Shown: positions 1 through 8,007, numbered from the stretch's first letter. The stretch: DNA of 64,000 bases from DAIDJD01 sp035485275 (GCA_035485275.1 DATHOE010000011.1:1-64000); one strand, 5' to 3'. Program-made: numbers and translations. The notes: generated from the sequence alone by a model not told the origin.

Positions 1-75
1 AAATTTACGGCGAAGCGTAGTTAGCACCCGTCCAGAGACGATCCGGATTCGCAATGGCATGCGAAAATCCCTAGA

Positions 76-116
76 AAAACAAAGCGCCGCTATCCATGAC
101 AGATAGCGGCGCTTTG
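76..116 (-). terminator. Probable original ssrA terminator, now displaced
   Basis: A perfect 15-bp inverted repeat (80-94 with 102-116, 7-nt loop) is followed on the minus strand by GTTTTTCTAG, the form of a Rho-independent terminator. It lies just beyond the left copy of the tmRNA 3'-end repeat. Before integration it would have sat directly downstream of ssrA, so I infer it is the original ssrA terminator, separated from its gene by the island. Confidence 0.75.
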
Positions 117-120
117 TGAG

Positions 121-142
121 TTTTGGAGGCGGTGGGAATCGA
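121..142. repeat. Left attachment core (distal from integrase)
   Basis: This 22-bp sequence is identical to 20181-20202 and contains the last 19 nt of the tmRNA gene (3' strand of the T arm and acceptor stem). The identity ends at 143 against 20203 and at 120 against 20180. It is the remnant of the target site left at the far end of the island. Confidence 0.9.
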
Positions 143-163
143 GGGATCGTCCGTATCGCGCGG

Positions 164-187
164 AACCCCCGGTTTCACGGGGGTTTT
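164..187 (+). terminator. Short hairpin with T run
   Basis: AACCCCCG (164-171) pairs with CGGGGGTT (178-185) across a 6-nt loop, followed by TTGTG. The T run favours the plus strand, where no gene ends nearby. It could limit read-through at the island boundary or end the higBA transcript on the other strand. Confidence 0.35.
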
Positions 188-205
188 GTGGGCCATCGAA
201 GCCCC

Positions 206-247
206 ATACCCGGATTCATACCCGGCTTGCCTGGGGCAAGATTGGAC
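206..247. promoter_or_regulatory. Candidate arm-type integrase sites, left end
   Basis: ATACCCGG occurs twice in direct orientation (206-213 and 218-225), followed by a CTTGCC/GGCAAG hairpin (226-240) and ATTGGAC (241-247). The right end of the island carries the same ATACCCGG motif twice and ATTGGAC once. Short repeats shared by both ends, within about 100 bp of the attachment cores, are the usual form of arm-type sites bound by the N-terminal domain of lambda- and P4-type integrases. Binding is inferred. Confidence 0.5.
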
Positions 248-258
248 CGGCCGTACCT

Positions 259-579
259 TTAGGCCGTACCTTTCGCTGCATGCACGGCCTTGGAATCGGG
301 CTCAAGCACGACGCGAACGTGGGCATTGAGCGCCTTGGCCACCCGCCGCAACATTCGCATGGAGTGGCCAGAGTAGCGGGAGGATTCAAGGCGGCAGATT
401 TGTTGTTGGGATGTTTTCACCCTTCGTGCCAAGGCCGCTTGGGACAAACCTGCCCGTTGTCGGAGGTCCGCCAATTGCAGCGCCAAGTCCCAGGCTTCAC
501 CGGCCCGTTTAAAGCGGGCGGCGAACTCAGGGTCTTTGAGCTGTTCCTCCAAATCACGATCGAAATTCGTCTTTTTCAT
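259..579 (-). CDS. higA: HigA-like XRE-family antitoxin
   Basis: This 106-aa protein carries a helix-turn-helix of the XRE/Cro type at about residues 35-90 (LRQRAGLSQAALARR followed by the recognition helix around TSQQQICRLES). It begins inside the last codons of the upstream toxin gene (ATGA overlap at 576-579), so the two are translationally coupled, in the toxin-first order typical of HigBA. The expected role is to bind and neutralise the toxin and to repress the operon. The palindrome at 941-952 upstream of the toxin is a plausible operator. The pair may stabilise the island. Confidence 0.85.
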   Translation of the reverse strand: MKKTNFDRDLEEQLKDPEFAARFKRAGEAWDLALQLADLRQRAGLSQAALARRVKTSQQQICRLESSRYSGHSMRMLRRVAKALNAHVRVVLEPDSKAVHAAKGTA

Positions 580-929
580 GATTTATTCCTCTTTTTCCAG
601 TCGTTCATACGATCCTGGGCCGTCTTCAGATCCGTGGGAGGGATGGCTTGACCTTTGTTCCTGATGCCGTGAACCGCCACAATTCTCTGGCCCTTGAAGA
701 AAAACCAGAGCACCCGCGTGTTCAGCTTTCCAACATGCCTTAGTTCAAACAGGCCGCCGCCCAAAGGTGTGGTCAAGGGCGAACGATGGTTCTGGCGGTC
801 CTTGAGCTTCCCTAGCCCCGCCATCACAACCGCATGGTCGTCTGGATCGCTGGCCTTGAGTTCGTGCAGGAAGTCGCTGACAGGACAACTCTTTTGTTCG
901 TTCTCGTAGTACTCTACGCTAAACTGCAT
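576..929 (-). CDS. higB: HigB/Gp49-like toxin of the RelE/ParE superfamily
   Basis: This 117-aa protein matches the phage-derived Gp49-like (HigB-type) family: an N-terminal FSVEYYENEQ strand, a central helical stretch with DFLHELK, and the core LFELRHVG...RVLWFFFKGQRIVAVHGI, where R, F and H positions are typical of the family. Members are ribosome-dependent or free mRNA interferases. The start ATG at 929 has a GAGG ribosome-binding site. Together with the downstream XRE antitoxin it forms a complete type II toxin-antitoxin module at the left end of the island. Confidence 0.85.
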   Translation of the reverse strand: MQFSVEYYENEQKSCPVSDFLHELKASDPDDHAVVMAGLGKLKDRQNHRSPLTTPLGGGLFELRHVGKLNTRVLWFFFKGQRIVAVHGIRNKGQAIPPTDLKTAQDRMNDWKKRNKS

Positions 930-940
930 ATAACCTCAAC

Positions 941-952
941 ATCAAATTTGAT
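941..952. promoter_or_regulatory. Palindromic operator candidate of higBA
   Basis: ATCAAATTTGAT is a perfect 12-bp palindrome 12 bp upstream of the toxin start codon. HigA-type antitoxins autoregulate through such palindromes. Assignment rests on position and symmetry only. Confidence 0.5.
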
Positions 953-1039
953 TTAACGGTCCGTGGCACGCCGCCCAAAGAAGGCATGGGGAATTTAGCA
1001 CCAAGGGCAGAGCGAAGCAAGCCGAGTTCGTCTCAAATT

Positions 1040-1090
1040 GTATCATATGAACATTTCTTCTTGACCTCATCACCTGATACAAAGTAGACT
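1040..1090 (+). promoter_or_regulatory. Promoter and dyad of the XRE regulator gene
   Basis: A sigma-70-like promoter is visible: TTGACC (1061-1066), an 18-bp spacer and TAGACT (1085-1090). The -10 ends 7 bp before the ATG at 1098, so the transcript would start at or next to the start codon (leaderless), which fits the lack of a ribosome-binding site. An inverted repeat GTATCA (1040-1045)/TGATAC (1075-1080) brackets the -35 and could be an autoregulatory operator. Confidence 0.5.
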
Positions 1091-1097
1091 CCCTCCC

Positions 1098-1439
1098 ATG
1101 AAGACCAGCAGCGAACGTCGTCAGGTCAACGGGGAATGGGTCAAGGCCATGCGAAAGCACCTTGGGCTTAGCCAGGAAGTGCTGGCTGAGCGCGTAGGGG
1201 TATCGCGTCCAGCGGTGGCACGCTGGGAACTTGGCACTTTCAGACCGTCCAAACTCGCGGGTAGGGCACTTTTGGAATTCGCGGACGCGCACCGCGATGA
1301 ACTGGGTGCCTTGGCCGAGGGGCAAATACCTCCGTTGACCGGGCTAAAGGTTCGTAAACCTCAGCACAGCCAACGGAGTAGCCATGATCCAAGTAAACGG
1401 AAGCCTCATCCAGGAACGGCGCAAAGAAAAGCCCGTTGA
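1098..1439 (+). CDS. XRE-family transcriptional regulator
   Basis: This 113-aa protein has an N-terminal helix-turn-helix (about residues 13-50: MRKHLGLSQEVLAERVG then SRPAVARWE) and a low-complexity basic tail (KVRKPQHSQRSS...). It lies divergently from the higBA pair and its 3' end overlaps the AlpA-family gene by 56 bp. It probably controls the island's own genes, perhaps excision or the toxin-antitoxin pair. There is no metal-binding motif, so there is no sequence reason to make it the regulator of the copper cluster. Confidence 0.75.
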   Translation: MKTSSERRQVNGEWVKAMRKHLGLSQEVLAERVGVSRPAVARWELGTFRPSKLAGRALLEFADAHRDELGALAEGQIPPLTGLKVRKPQHSQRSSHDPSKRKPHPGTAQRKAR

Positions 1440-1698
1440 GTTTTCGAAGCTTAAGGAAGTAACGGCAAAGCCGGAGCATCCGAGCCTTCTCTCCGAAAAT
1501 GGTTTTCTGCGCCTGCCCCAGATTGTCGGAGACCGGTCTTCCACACCTCGCGTCCCCCCGATCGTTCCAATCAGTAAATCCACACTATGGTCTTGGGTGA
1601 AAGCGGAGAAGTTTCCCGCACCCATCAAGATCGGGCCGCGGACGACCGTCTGGCGTATCGAGGACGTTCGCGCATGGCTCGAAAGGACGAGAGGCTAG
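1384..1698 (+). CDS. alpA: AlpA-family DNA-binding protein (excisionase-like)
   Basis: In this 104-aa protein the C-terminal half (about residues 58-104) has the AlpA/MerR-like winged helix pattern: ISKSTLWSWVKAEKFP, then PIKIGPRTTVWRIEDV and a final AWLE helix. The first ~55 residues are not typical. The start ATG has GGAG upstream and overlaps the preceding XRE gene. In CP4-57, AlpA activates integrase expression and promotes excision from ssrA. The same role is inferred here because the island uses the same target gene. Confidence 0.8.
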   Translation: MIQVNGSLIQERRKEKPVEFSKLKEVTAKPEHPSLLSENGFLRLPQIVGDRSSTPRVPPIVPISKSTLWSWVKAEKFPAPIKIGPRTTVWRIEDVRAWLERTRG

Positions 1699-1759
1699 GA
1701 AAACAAGCCCTTGAATCTCAGCGCAGCCTTTGGATCTCAGCATAGCCCGGGAGAAAAAC

Positions 1760-2614
1760 GTGAATATAGTGCTTACAGAACGTGATGAGTATTTGTTGAG
1801 CTGGCTGTGGCAGGTACGGTATGCGACCCCGCGGCAGGTGCATCGGTTCATCTTTGAGGACACAAAACGGTGCACCGCGACGAACCGCCTACTGGCCTTG
1901 CAGGAAGCGGGCCTGGTGAAAATAGCCACCAAGGGCGTGTACCAAGTCGCCGATAAGGACCGAAAAGTCGTCTGCATCACCCGAGGGGGAGTGGCGGCCC
2001 TCAACCAACAAAGACCGAACAACCCCATAAGGCCAACCGACGTTCCAAAAACGGACGCTTGGGCACTGTCCAGGACCGGGCTCATCCATGATCTGCGGCT
2101 CGTCGATGTAGGCATTAGCCTATGCGAGACCCTGGAAGACGCTAGCTGGACGTCGGAGCATGTTTTGCGGTCACACATCCGCAAGAACGCCGGATCAGGA
2201 ACCCGCATTCCCGACGCGCTGCTAAGTTTCCAGGTGGGGGACGAGAAACATTCCCTGGTGCTGGAAAATGAATACGCCCGTTACAGCCAGGAGAAGTTCG
2301 TCAAGATTCTGGACAAATTGCGTTGGCAGTATCCAGGTTTCATCCGGATGTTCGTTGTGGCCGATATGAGCCACCTAGCCCACCTGCTTCACTGGGCGAG
2401 TACGACCGGGTACGCCAACTACAGTTCTGAGATGCTCGTCTTCGGCCATTACCCTGATGTGGTGGAAAACGGGGCTAATGCGACCTGGATTCATGTCGGC
2501 GGGGAGATAAGCCCGGACCATATCCTGAGGCAGGCCTGCACTGGTTCTTGCGACAACGAAGACATCGAAGATGGGGACGGCAGGGAAGACGACGGTCAAT
2601 CGCCGACCGATTAG
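1760..2614 (+). CDS. Replication-relaxation family protein
   Basis: This 284-aa protein starts with a winged-helix region (LTERDEYLLSWLWQVRYATPRQV, then a second helix pair with RLLALQEAGLVK), followed by an alpha/beta domain containing RTGLIHDLRLVDV and IPDALLSF. This is the layout of the replication-relaxation (MobC/plasmid relaxation) family found on plasmids and integrative elements. I chose GTG at 1760, which has GGGAG at a good distance. An in-frame TTG at 1730 lacks one. The acidic C-terminal tail (NEDIEDGDGREDD) is distinctive. It may act on the inverted-repeat region at 10474-10600, which is inference. Confidence 0.65.
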   Translation: MNIVLTERDEYLLSWLWQVRYATPRQVHRFIFEDTKRCTATNRLLALQEAGLVKIATKGVYQVADKDRKVVCITRGGVAALNQQRPNNPIRPTDVPKTDAWALSRTGLIHDLRLVDVGISLCETLEDASWTSEHVLRSHIRKNAGSGTRIPDALLSFQVGDEKHSLVLENEYARYSQEKFVKILDKLRWQYPGFIRMFVVADMSHLAHLLHWASTTGYANYSSEMLVFGHYPDVVENGANATWIHVGGEISPDHILRQACTGSCDNEDIEDGDGREDDGQSPTD

Positions 2615-2658
2615 AATCCCGTCGCGGAACTATTTCTGGTGATTCGGCGTATGTGTGC

Positions 2659-2682
2659 TATAAGAGTTTAGGCTCCGTTAAA
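2659..2682 (+). promoter_or_regulatory. Possible promoter and dyad before the copper cluster
   Basis: TATAAG (2659-2664) could be a -10 element with a weak TTCTGG (2634-2639) 19 bp upstream. A dyad GTTTA/TAAAC follows at about 2666-2682. The long spacer recalls MerR-family-controlled promoters, but no CueR-type palindrome is present between the elements and no such regulator is encoded on the island. Confidence 0.3.
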
Positions 2683-2699
2683 CACATAGGCCGGGGAAC

Positions 2700-3128
2700 G
2701 TGAAAAGACACCCAAAATTCCTTAACTTCCTTCTCGTGGCCCTGACGCTGCTTCAGGGCGCGCGTTTGGTCGCCAATTGCTCTGTCTCATGCAACATGGA
2801 TGGGACCGAGAAATTGCGCTGTGCCACCAATAACATAATGGAGCAGAGCAAGGCCTGTTCCGGTGGACGGAATGGAACCGTCCTTGCCCAGCATGGAGTA
2901 TGTTGCAGCTTGGACCTGGTCAGCCAGCTTCCGGCCCTGAATACCCCCAAAATCAAGCTGGTGAAAATGGCGCTGGACCAAATGGCCTCCACGCCCGTTT
3001 CCAACTCCATTGAATTCACAGATATCCCCGAAGGCGCTCAATTTAGTCGTGCTGGTCCACCTGAGTCCGGCGCAAGTCCGGCCCTCCTTGCCGTTCCGCC
3101 CCAAAACGCTCCTCCAGTCCTAGTCTAA
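2700..3128 (+). CDS. Secreted Cys-rich protein of unknown function
   Basis: This 142-aa protein begins at GTG 2700 with a clear signal peptide (MKRHPKF, then a hydrophobic stretch to about residue 25). Directly behind the predicted cleavage site is a Cys-rich stretch (about residues 27-69) with CSVSC, a single Cys, KAC and a CC pair. The rest is Pro/Ala-rich and ends in a hydrophobic PPVLV. I do not recognise the family. As first gene of the copper/silver cluster with many thiols, a periplasmic metal-binding role is plausible, but nothing beyond cysteine content and position supports it. Confidence 0.7.
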   Translation: MKRHPKFLNFLLVALTLLQGARLVANCSVSCNMDGTEKLRCATNNIMEQSKACSGGRNGTVLAQHGVCCSLDLVSQLPALNTPKIKLVKMALDQMASTPVSNSIEFTDIPEGAQFSRAGPPESGASPALLAVPPQNAPPVLV

Positions 3129-3219
3129 GACCGCATTCCAGTCGTGGCCTGAAGCATCAGGTCCTGCCCGCAGCCCGGGCACTGGGATGTTTTCTTTTAC
3201 CTAGATATGGAGATGAGCC

Positions 3220-4077
3220 ATGAAAACCAATAAAAATTTGCTCAAACCGTTTTTTTGGGCGCTGATCGCGTTTGTTCTTGGCGTAGTTTTCGCCGGAAAC
3301 TTCCGTCAGTTGGGCGTTGCGCCTGTCGCGCAAGGCCACCATCGCGTTATGTACCAGTGCCCCATGCATCCGGAGATCATCCAGGACCATCCGGGCTTTT
3401 GTCCCATCTGCCATATGCGCCTTGAAAAAGTCGAGGATGACGACGATTCCGACGCGGATACCCAGGGCCCCGTGGCCCAAGCCGGGACGGTAGCGGGCAA
3501 AGCCGGCTTTACCCTGAGTCCGGAGCGCCAACAGCTCATCGGGGTACGGACCACAGCGGCCGGAATTCAGCCGATTGCCTTGACCTTGAGGATGCCCGGA
3601 CGGGGAGCCCATGGAGGGCGGGTTTTGGCCCAACTTCTTGAGATCGACGAGGACACGCTGCGCATCGGAATGAAGGCGCGTCTCTTAGGGCCCAATGGCG
3701 CGTCCGCGGAGGCCCGGGTCACAGGGGTGGACGGGACCGTGGACGACTTTACGCACAGCTTTGGGGTGACCCTGCGGACGACCGGCCCCGCGGCTTGGCT
3801 CAGGCCGGGTCTTTTTTGCGAGGTGCTGGTAGACGCGGGGCTGGGGAGACACCTCGCGGTGCCCCAAGAAGCGGTCCTGGACACGGGAGAACGGCAGGTC
3901 GTGTTCGTGGAGGACGGTCGCGGTCACTTTGAGCCGCGTCTCGTGGTCTTGGGCGAGGCCGGGGACGACCTGGTGGAAATCAAGCACGGCGTAAAGGCGG
4001 GCGAACAGGTGGTCACGTCCGCGAACTTCCTCATCGACAGCGAATCCCGTTTCCGGGCAGCGCTACAACAATTCTAG
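3220..4077 (+). CDS. cusB: CusB-like RND adaptor lacking the hairpin region
   Basis: This 285-aa protein has an N-terminal membrane anchor (about 8-26), then a heavy-metal-binding domain (about 44-72: YQCPMHPEII...GFCPICHMRLEKV), then the beta-barrel and membrane-proximal parts of a periplasmic adaptor (KPGLFC-like LRPGLFCEVLVD, PQEAVLDTG, GLKAGEQVV-like VKAGEQVVTSANFLIDSE). Normal CusB proteins are about 400 aa. Here the lipoyl halves and the alpha-helical hairpin that docks with the TolC-like channel seem to be missing: the sequence passes from LTLRMPGRG (about 122-130) almost directly to VLAQLLEIDEDTL (about 134-146). It lies 11 bp upstream of cusA, in one operon. Confidence 0.8.
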   Translation: MKTNKNLLKPFFWALIAFVLGVVFAGNFRQLGVAPVAQGHHRVMYQCPMHPEIIQDHPGFCPICHMRLEKVEDDDDSDADTQGPVAQAGTVAGKAGFTLSPERQQLIGVRTTAAGIQPIALTLRMPGRGAHGGRVLAQLLEIDEDTLRIGMKARLLGPNGASAEARVTGVDGTVDDFTHSFGVTLRTTGPAAWLRPGLFCEVLVDAGLGRHLAVPQEAVLDTGERQVVFVEDGRGHFEPRLVVLGEAGDDLVEIKHGVKAGEQVVTSANFLIDSESRFRAALQQF

Positions 4078-4088
4078 CGGGGCCTGCC

Positions 4089-7000
4089 ATGATCGAAAGA
4101 CTCGTTGACTGGTGCGCAAAGAACCGATGGACGACCTTGGCAGTGGTGGGCTTGTTGTGCGGATGGGGCTGGTGGAGCCTGCAACGCATGCCGTTGGACG
4201 CCATCCCGGACCTTTCCGACACCCAGGTGATCGTCTATTCCACGTGGGACCGCAGCCCGGACCTGGTCGAGGACCAGGTGACCTATCCCATCATACGGGC
4301 CCTATTAGGGGCGCCTAAGGTCAAGGCCATCCGCGGCTTCTCGGATTTCGGAGTCTCCTATGTCTATGTCATCTTCGACGACGGGACCGACCTGTACTGG
4401 GCCCGCAGTCGGGTCATGGAATACCTGTCCAAAATCCAGGGGCAGCTTCCCCAGGGAGTGAACACTGAATTGGGCCCCGACGCCACCAGCATTGGTTGGA
4501 TCTACCAGTACGCCCTAGTGGACAAGACAGGGCACCAGGACCTTTCCCAACTGCGATCCCTTCAGGATTGGAACCTCCGTTACCAGCTCCAGTCCCTTCC
4601 CGGCGTGGCCGAGGTCGCTTCGGTGGGAGGTTATGTCAAACAGGTGCAGGTGGTGGTGGACCCGGCCAAGCTCCAGATCGACGGGGTCTCGATCCTTCAG
4701 GTGGCCGATGCGGTGGCGCACGCCAACGAGGAGATGGGCGCGCGTCTGATCGAGTTCTCCGGCACGGAATTCATGGTCCGGGGTCGGGGTTACGCCGAAA
4801 GGCCGGAGGATTTCGCTGAGGCTCCGATCGAGTCGCACGACAAGACCGGCACCATCCTTAGGGTCAAAGACGTCGCCACGGTGGCATGGGGTCCAGAGAT
4901 GCGCCGCGGGGTGGCTGAATTGGACGGGGAGGGCGAAACCGTCGGCGGCATTGTGGTTATGCGCCAGGGAGAGAACGCGCCCAAGGTCATTGAAGAAGTG
5001 AAGGAGAGGCTCCAGGAGATCAAATCCGGATTGCCCCCGGGGGTGGAGATCGTGCCGGTCTATGACCGTTCCGACCTGATCCATAGGGCCGTCCACACCG
5101 TGAGCCACGAACTGCTCATGGAGATGCTGATCGTGAGTTTGGTGATCCTGCTCTTCCTTTGGCACATTCCCAGCGCCACCATCCCGATACTGACCCTGCC
5201 CATTTCCATCCTGCTGGCCTTCATCCCCATGTATTACATGGGCCTGTCGGCCAACATCATGTCCCTGGCCGGCATTGCCGTGGCCATCGGTGCCATGGTG
5301 GACGCATCTATCGTGGTCGTGGAGAACAGCCACAAGCATCTGGAGGAGTGGCAAAGCGGGGGCCGCAAGGGCGACTACAAGTCAGTTCTGATCAAGGCCA
5401 TTCAGGAGGTGGCCCGTCCGAGTTTCTTTTCCCTGATGGTGATCGCCATCGCCTTTGTGCCGGTCTTTACGCTGATTGGCAGGGAAGGCCGTCTGTTCCG
5501 CCCCCTGGCCTATACCAAGAACCTGTCCATGGTCGTCGCCGCCTTCCTGGCGGTGACCCTCGATCCCGCGCTCAGGCTCACCCTCATCCGGCTGCATGAC
5601 TACACCTTCAAGCCGAAATGGTTGGCCCGGGTCACCAATGCCGTCCTCGTCGGCAAGATGCACAAAGAGGAGGACAACCCGGTCAGCAAGCTCCTGTTCC
5701 GGCTCTATCAGCCGGTGGTGGATTGTGTCCTGACGCATCCCAAGCGCACGATCCTGGCGGCCCTGCTGGCGTTGGTCGCGACGATTCCCGTGTATTTCCA
5801 GCTCGGTTCGGAATTCATGCCCAATCTGGATGAAGGCAGCCTGCTGTATATGCCGACCGCCTTGCCTGGGATGTCCGAAACCGAGGCCCTGCTCATGCTC
5901 CAAAAGCAGGACCAGATGCTCAAGGCCTTTCCGGAAGTGGAAAGGGTTTTCGGCAAGGCGGGCCGGGCAGATACCCCCACCGATGTCGCGCCTTTTTCCA
6001 TGGTCGAGACAACGGTCACGCTCAAGCCGCGGTCCGAATGGCCTGAGAAGCCGCGTTGGTATTCGTCCTGGATGCCGGAATTCCTGAAGCCGACGGTGCG
6101 CTGGCTCTGGCCGGACCGCCAGACCACGGATGAGCTGGTGGCGGACATGAATGAAAAGCTCCATTTCGCCGGTTTTCCCAACATCTGGACCCAGCCCATC
6201 ATCAACCGCATCGATATGCTGGACACGGGCATCAGGACCGCGGTGGGGATCAAGGTGTTGGGGCCCGATCTCACCGTGATCCAGAACCTCGGCGAGCAGA
6301 TAGAGCACCTTCTTAAGGACGTTCCAGGCACCCGCAGCGTCATCGCGGAGCGGACCGCTGGAGGCTACTTCTTGGACGTGAATTGGGACCGGGCCGCCTT
6401 GGCCCACTACGGGCTTTCCATTGACGACGCTCAGATGACCCTTGGCGCCGCCGTGGGGGGCGAGAACGTCAGCACCGTGGTGGAAGGCCAGCAACGCTAC
6501 CCCGTGAATGTCCGCTATCCCAGGGAACTGCGCGAAAACGAACGCGAACTGGAGCATGTCCTGATCATGGCCCCTAATGGAGCCATGATCCCCTTGGGGG
6601 CGGTAGCGAGCATCACCCGCATGGAAGGACCGGGCATGATCCGCAATGAAAACGGCCAGCTTGCGGGTTACGTCAGCGTCGACGTTGCCGGGCGGGACGT
6701 GGGCGGCTATGTGGAGGAAGCCCAAAAAATCGTCAACCAAGGATTGAAGATGCCCACGGGCTACTCCCTGATTTGGAGCGGCCAGTTCGAGGACATGGTC
6801 CGGGTCAAGGAACGCCTGAAAATGGTCATTCCCCTGACGCTGGCCCTGATCTGGGCCCTGATCTTTATAAACACGGGTTCCGCAGCCAAGACGGCCATTA
6901 TTTTGATGGCCGTGCCCTTCTCACTGATTGGCGCCGTCTGGCTTCTCTGGATCCTGGGCTACAACCTTTCCGTGGCGGTCGCCGTAGGTATGATCGCGCT

Positions 7001-7334
7001 GGCGGGTTTGGACGCGGAAACGGGCATCTTCATGTTGCTGTACCTGGATCTGGCCCATGACAAGGCCAGGAGTGAGGGGACGCTGACGACAGTGGCAGAC
7101 CTGAAGGGCGCCATTGTCCAGGGAGCCGTGAAGCGCGTCCGGCCGAAGGTGATGACCGTGGCCTGCGCGTTTGTGGGCCTGCTTCCCATCATGTTCTCCT
7201 CCGGGGAAGGGGCCGACGTGATGAAGCGCATCGCTGCGCCTATGGTGGGAGGTTTATTCTCGTCCTTTGCCCTGGAACTGATCGTATATCCGGCGGTCTA
7301 TTACCTATGGAAAAAGGGGAAGTTCCAGCATTAG
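4089..7334 (+). CDS. cusA: CusA/SilA-type copper-silver RND exporter
   Basis: This 1081-aa protein is a full-length heavy-metal RND pump of the inner membrane, exporting Cu(I)/Ag(I) by proton antiport. The proton-relay motif GAMVDASIVVVEN places Asp at residue 405, the same number as in E. coli CusA. The three methionines that bind metal in CusA are kept in context: LLYM (M588), APFSM (M638) and NRIDM (M710). A longer loop between the last two (EWPEKPRWYSSW...) explains the numbering shift. The N-terminus (MIERLVDWCAKNRW) and the PDLSDTQV motif are standard. No outer-membrane channel gene lies in the cluster. Confidence 0.95.
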   Translation: MIERLVDWCAKNRWTTLAVVGLLCGWGWWSLQRMPLDAIPDLSDTQVIVYSTWDRSPDLVEDQVTYPIIRALLGAPKVKAIRGFSDFGVSYVYVIFDDGTDLYWARSRVMEYLSKIQGQLPQGVNTELGPDATSIGWIYQYALVDKTGHQDLSQLRSLQDWNLRYQLQSLPGVAEVASVGGYVKQVQVVVDPAKLQIDGVSILQVADAVAHANEEMGARLIEFSGTEFMVRGRGYAERPEDFAEAPIESHDKTGTILRVKDVATVAWGPEMRRGVAELDGEGETVGGIVVMRQGENAPKVIEEVKERLQEIKSGLPPGVEIVPVYDRSDLIHRAVHTVSHELLMEMLIVSLVILLFLWHIPSATIPILTLPISILLAFIPMYYMGLSANIMSLAGIAVAIGAMVDASIVVVENSHKHLEEWQSGGRKGDYKSVLIKAIQEVARPSFFSLMVIAIAFVPVFTLIGREGRLFRPLAYTKNLSMVVAAFLAVTLDPALRLTLIRLHDYTFKPKWLARVTNAVLVGKMHKEEDNPVSKLLFRLYQPVVDCVLTHPKRTILAALLALVATIPVYFQLGSEFMPNLDEGSLLYMPTALPGMSETEALLMLQKQDQMLKAFPEVERVFGKAGRADTPTDVAPFSMVETTVTLKPRSEWPEKPRWYSSWMPEFLKPTVRWLWPDRQTTDELVADMNEKLHFAGFPNIWTQPIINRIDMLDTGIRTAVGIKVLGPDLTVIQNLGEQIEHLLKDVPGTRSVIAERTAGGYFLDVNWDRAALAHYGLSIDDAQMTLGAAVGGENVSTVVEGQQRYPVNVRYPRELRENERELEHVLIMAPNGAMIPLGAVASITRMEGPGMIRNENGQLAGYVSVDVAGRDVGGYVEEAQKIVNQGLKMPTGYSLIWSGQFEDMVRVKERLKMVIPLTLALIWALIFINTGSAAKTAIILMAVPFSLIGAVWLLWILGYNLSVAVAVGMIALAGLDAETGIFMLLYLDLAHDKARSEGTLTTVADLKGAIVQGAVKRVRPKVMTVACAFVGLLPIMFSSGEGADVMKRIAAPMVGGLFSSFALELIVYPAVYYLWKKGKFQH

Positions 7335-7407
7335 TCCCGGAGAAACTTAGCCTGTCCGGGCCATGGGGGTCCGGAGGGTATTTCAGCGAATGTCAGGAGG
7401 AAGTGCC

Positions 7408-7839
7408 GTGAAGAAACTTTTGATTTTGGCCATACTGCTAGTCACCGCGCCTTCGTTGATGAAGGCGGACGGAGTGGGGACACCAGCGGGAACGTCCCCC
7501 AGCCTCCAAACCGATAGTTCGGGGACAACCCTGCCGGCCAAAAAGGTCAAAAGACACCGGAGAAAGAAGGCGACGGCTGAGTCGGTTTCCCTTTTTGTCA
7601 CGGATCAAGGGTTCGTTCCGGCGGAGCTTACGCTCAAAAAAGGGGTTCCCGTCAATCTAGTGGTCACGCGTCAGACGAACCAGACCTGCGCGACGGCTAT
7701 TGTCATTCCTGACTATGGCCTTTCACGGGATCTGCCGCTCAACGTTCCGGAGACGCTCTCGTTCACCCCAAAGGACACGGGTGAAATTAGGTATAGCTGC
7801 GGGATGGGAATGATTGGCGGAGTCCTTTCCGTGGAATAG
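7408..7839 (+). CDS. Exported cupredoxin-domain protein
   Basis: This 143-aa protein begins at GTG 7408, preceded by AGGAGG. An N-terminal signal peptide (KKLLILAILLVTAPSL) is followed by a basic linker (KKVKRHRRKK) and a C-terminal cupredoxin fold (about residues 57-143). The motifs VTDQGFVPAELTLKKGV, RQTNQTCATAIVIP and SCGMGMIGG match the CopZ/EfeO-type plastocyanin-like domain used by copper-handling periplasmic proteins. The Cys and Met residues probably bind copper. It lies between cusA and the ATPase and probably carries or buffers periplasmic copper. Confidence 0.8.
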   Translation: MKKLLILAILLVTAPSLMKADGVGTPAGTSPSLQTDSSGTTLPAKKVKRHRRKKATAESVSLFVTDQGFVPAELTLKKGVPVNLVVTRQTNQTCATAIVIPDYGLSRDLPLNVPETLSFTPKDTGEIRYSCGMGMIGGVLSVE

Positions 7840-7872
7840 CACCAGGTGAATGGATGATCAAGGAGACATGAA

Positions 7873-8007
7873 ATGCTTAAACGCTGGATCCTTTTGGCGG
7901 CCCTGGCGATCCTCTTGGGCGCTCTCTTGGACCACGAGGATGGGTTTGAGGACAGTCAAGCCGTGCATGTGAAAGCCGGGCCTGGCGAGACCGTGATTTT
8001 GAAATGA
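7873..8007 (+). CDS. 44-aa membrane or exported peptide
   Basis: The start ATG at 7873 is preceded by AAGGAG, and the frame runs 44 codons to TGA at 8005. The product has one hydrophobic helix (LKRWILLAALAILLGALL) followed by an acidic, charged segment (DHEDGFED) and a short tail. Codon choice resembles the neighbours, and it fills the gap between the cupredoxin and ATPase genes with no room for another frame. It may be a small accessory subunit of the transporter cluster. No family is recognised. Confidence 0.55.
   Translation: MLKRWILLAALAILLGALLDHEDGFEDSQAVHVKAGPGETVILK

Noticed and set aside
5382..6740. A minus-strand 452-codon frame inside cusA
   Set aside because: It is the antisense shadow of a full-length CusA with conserved catalytic residues.
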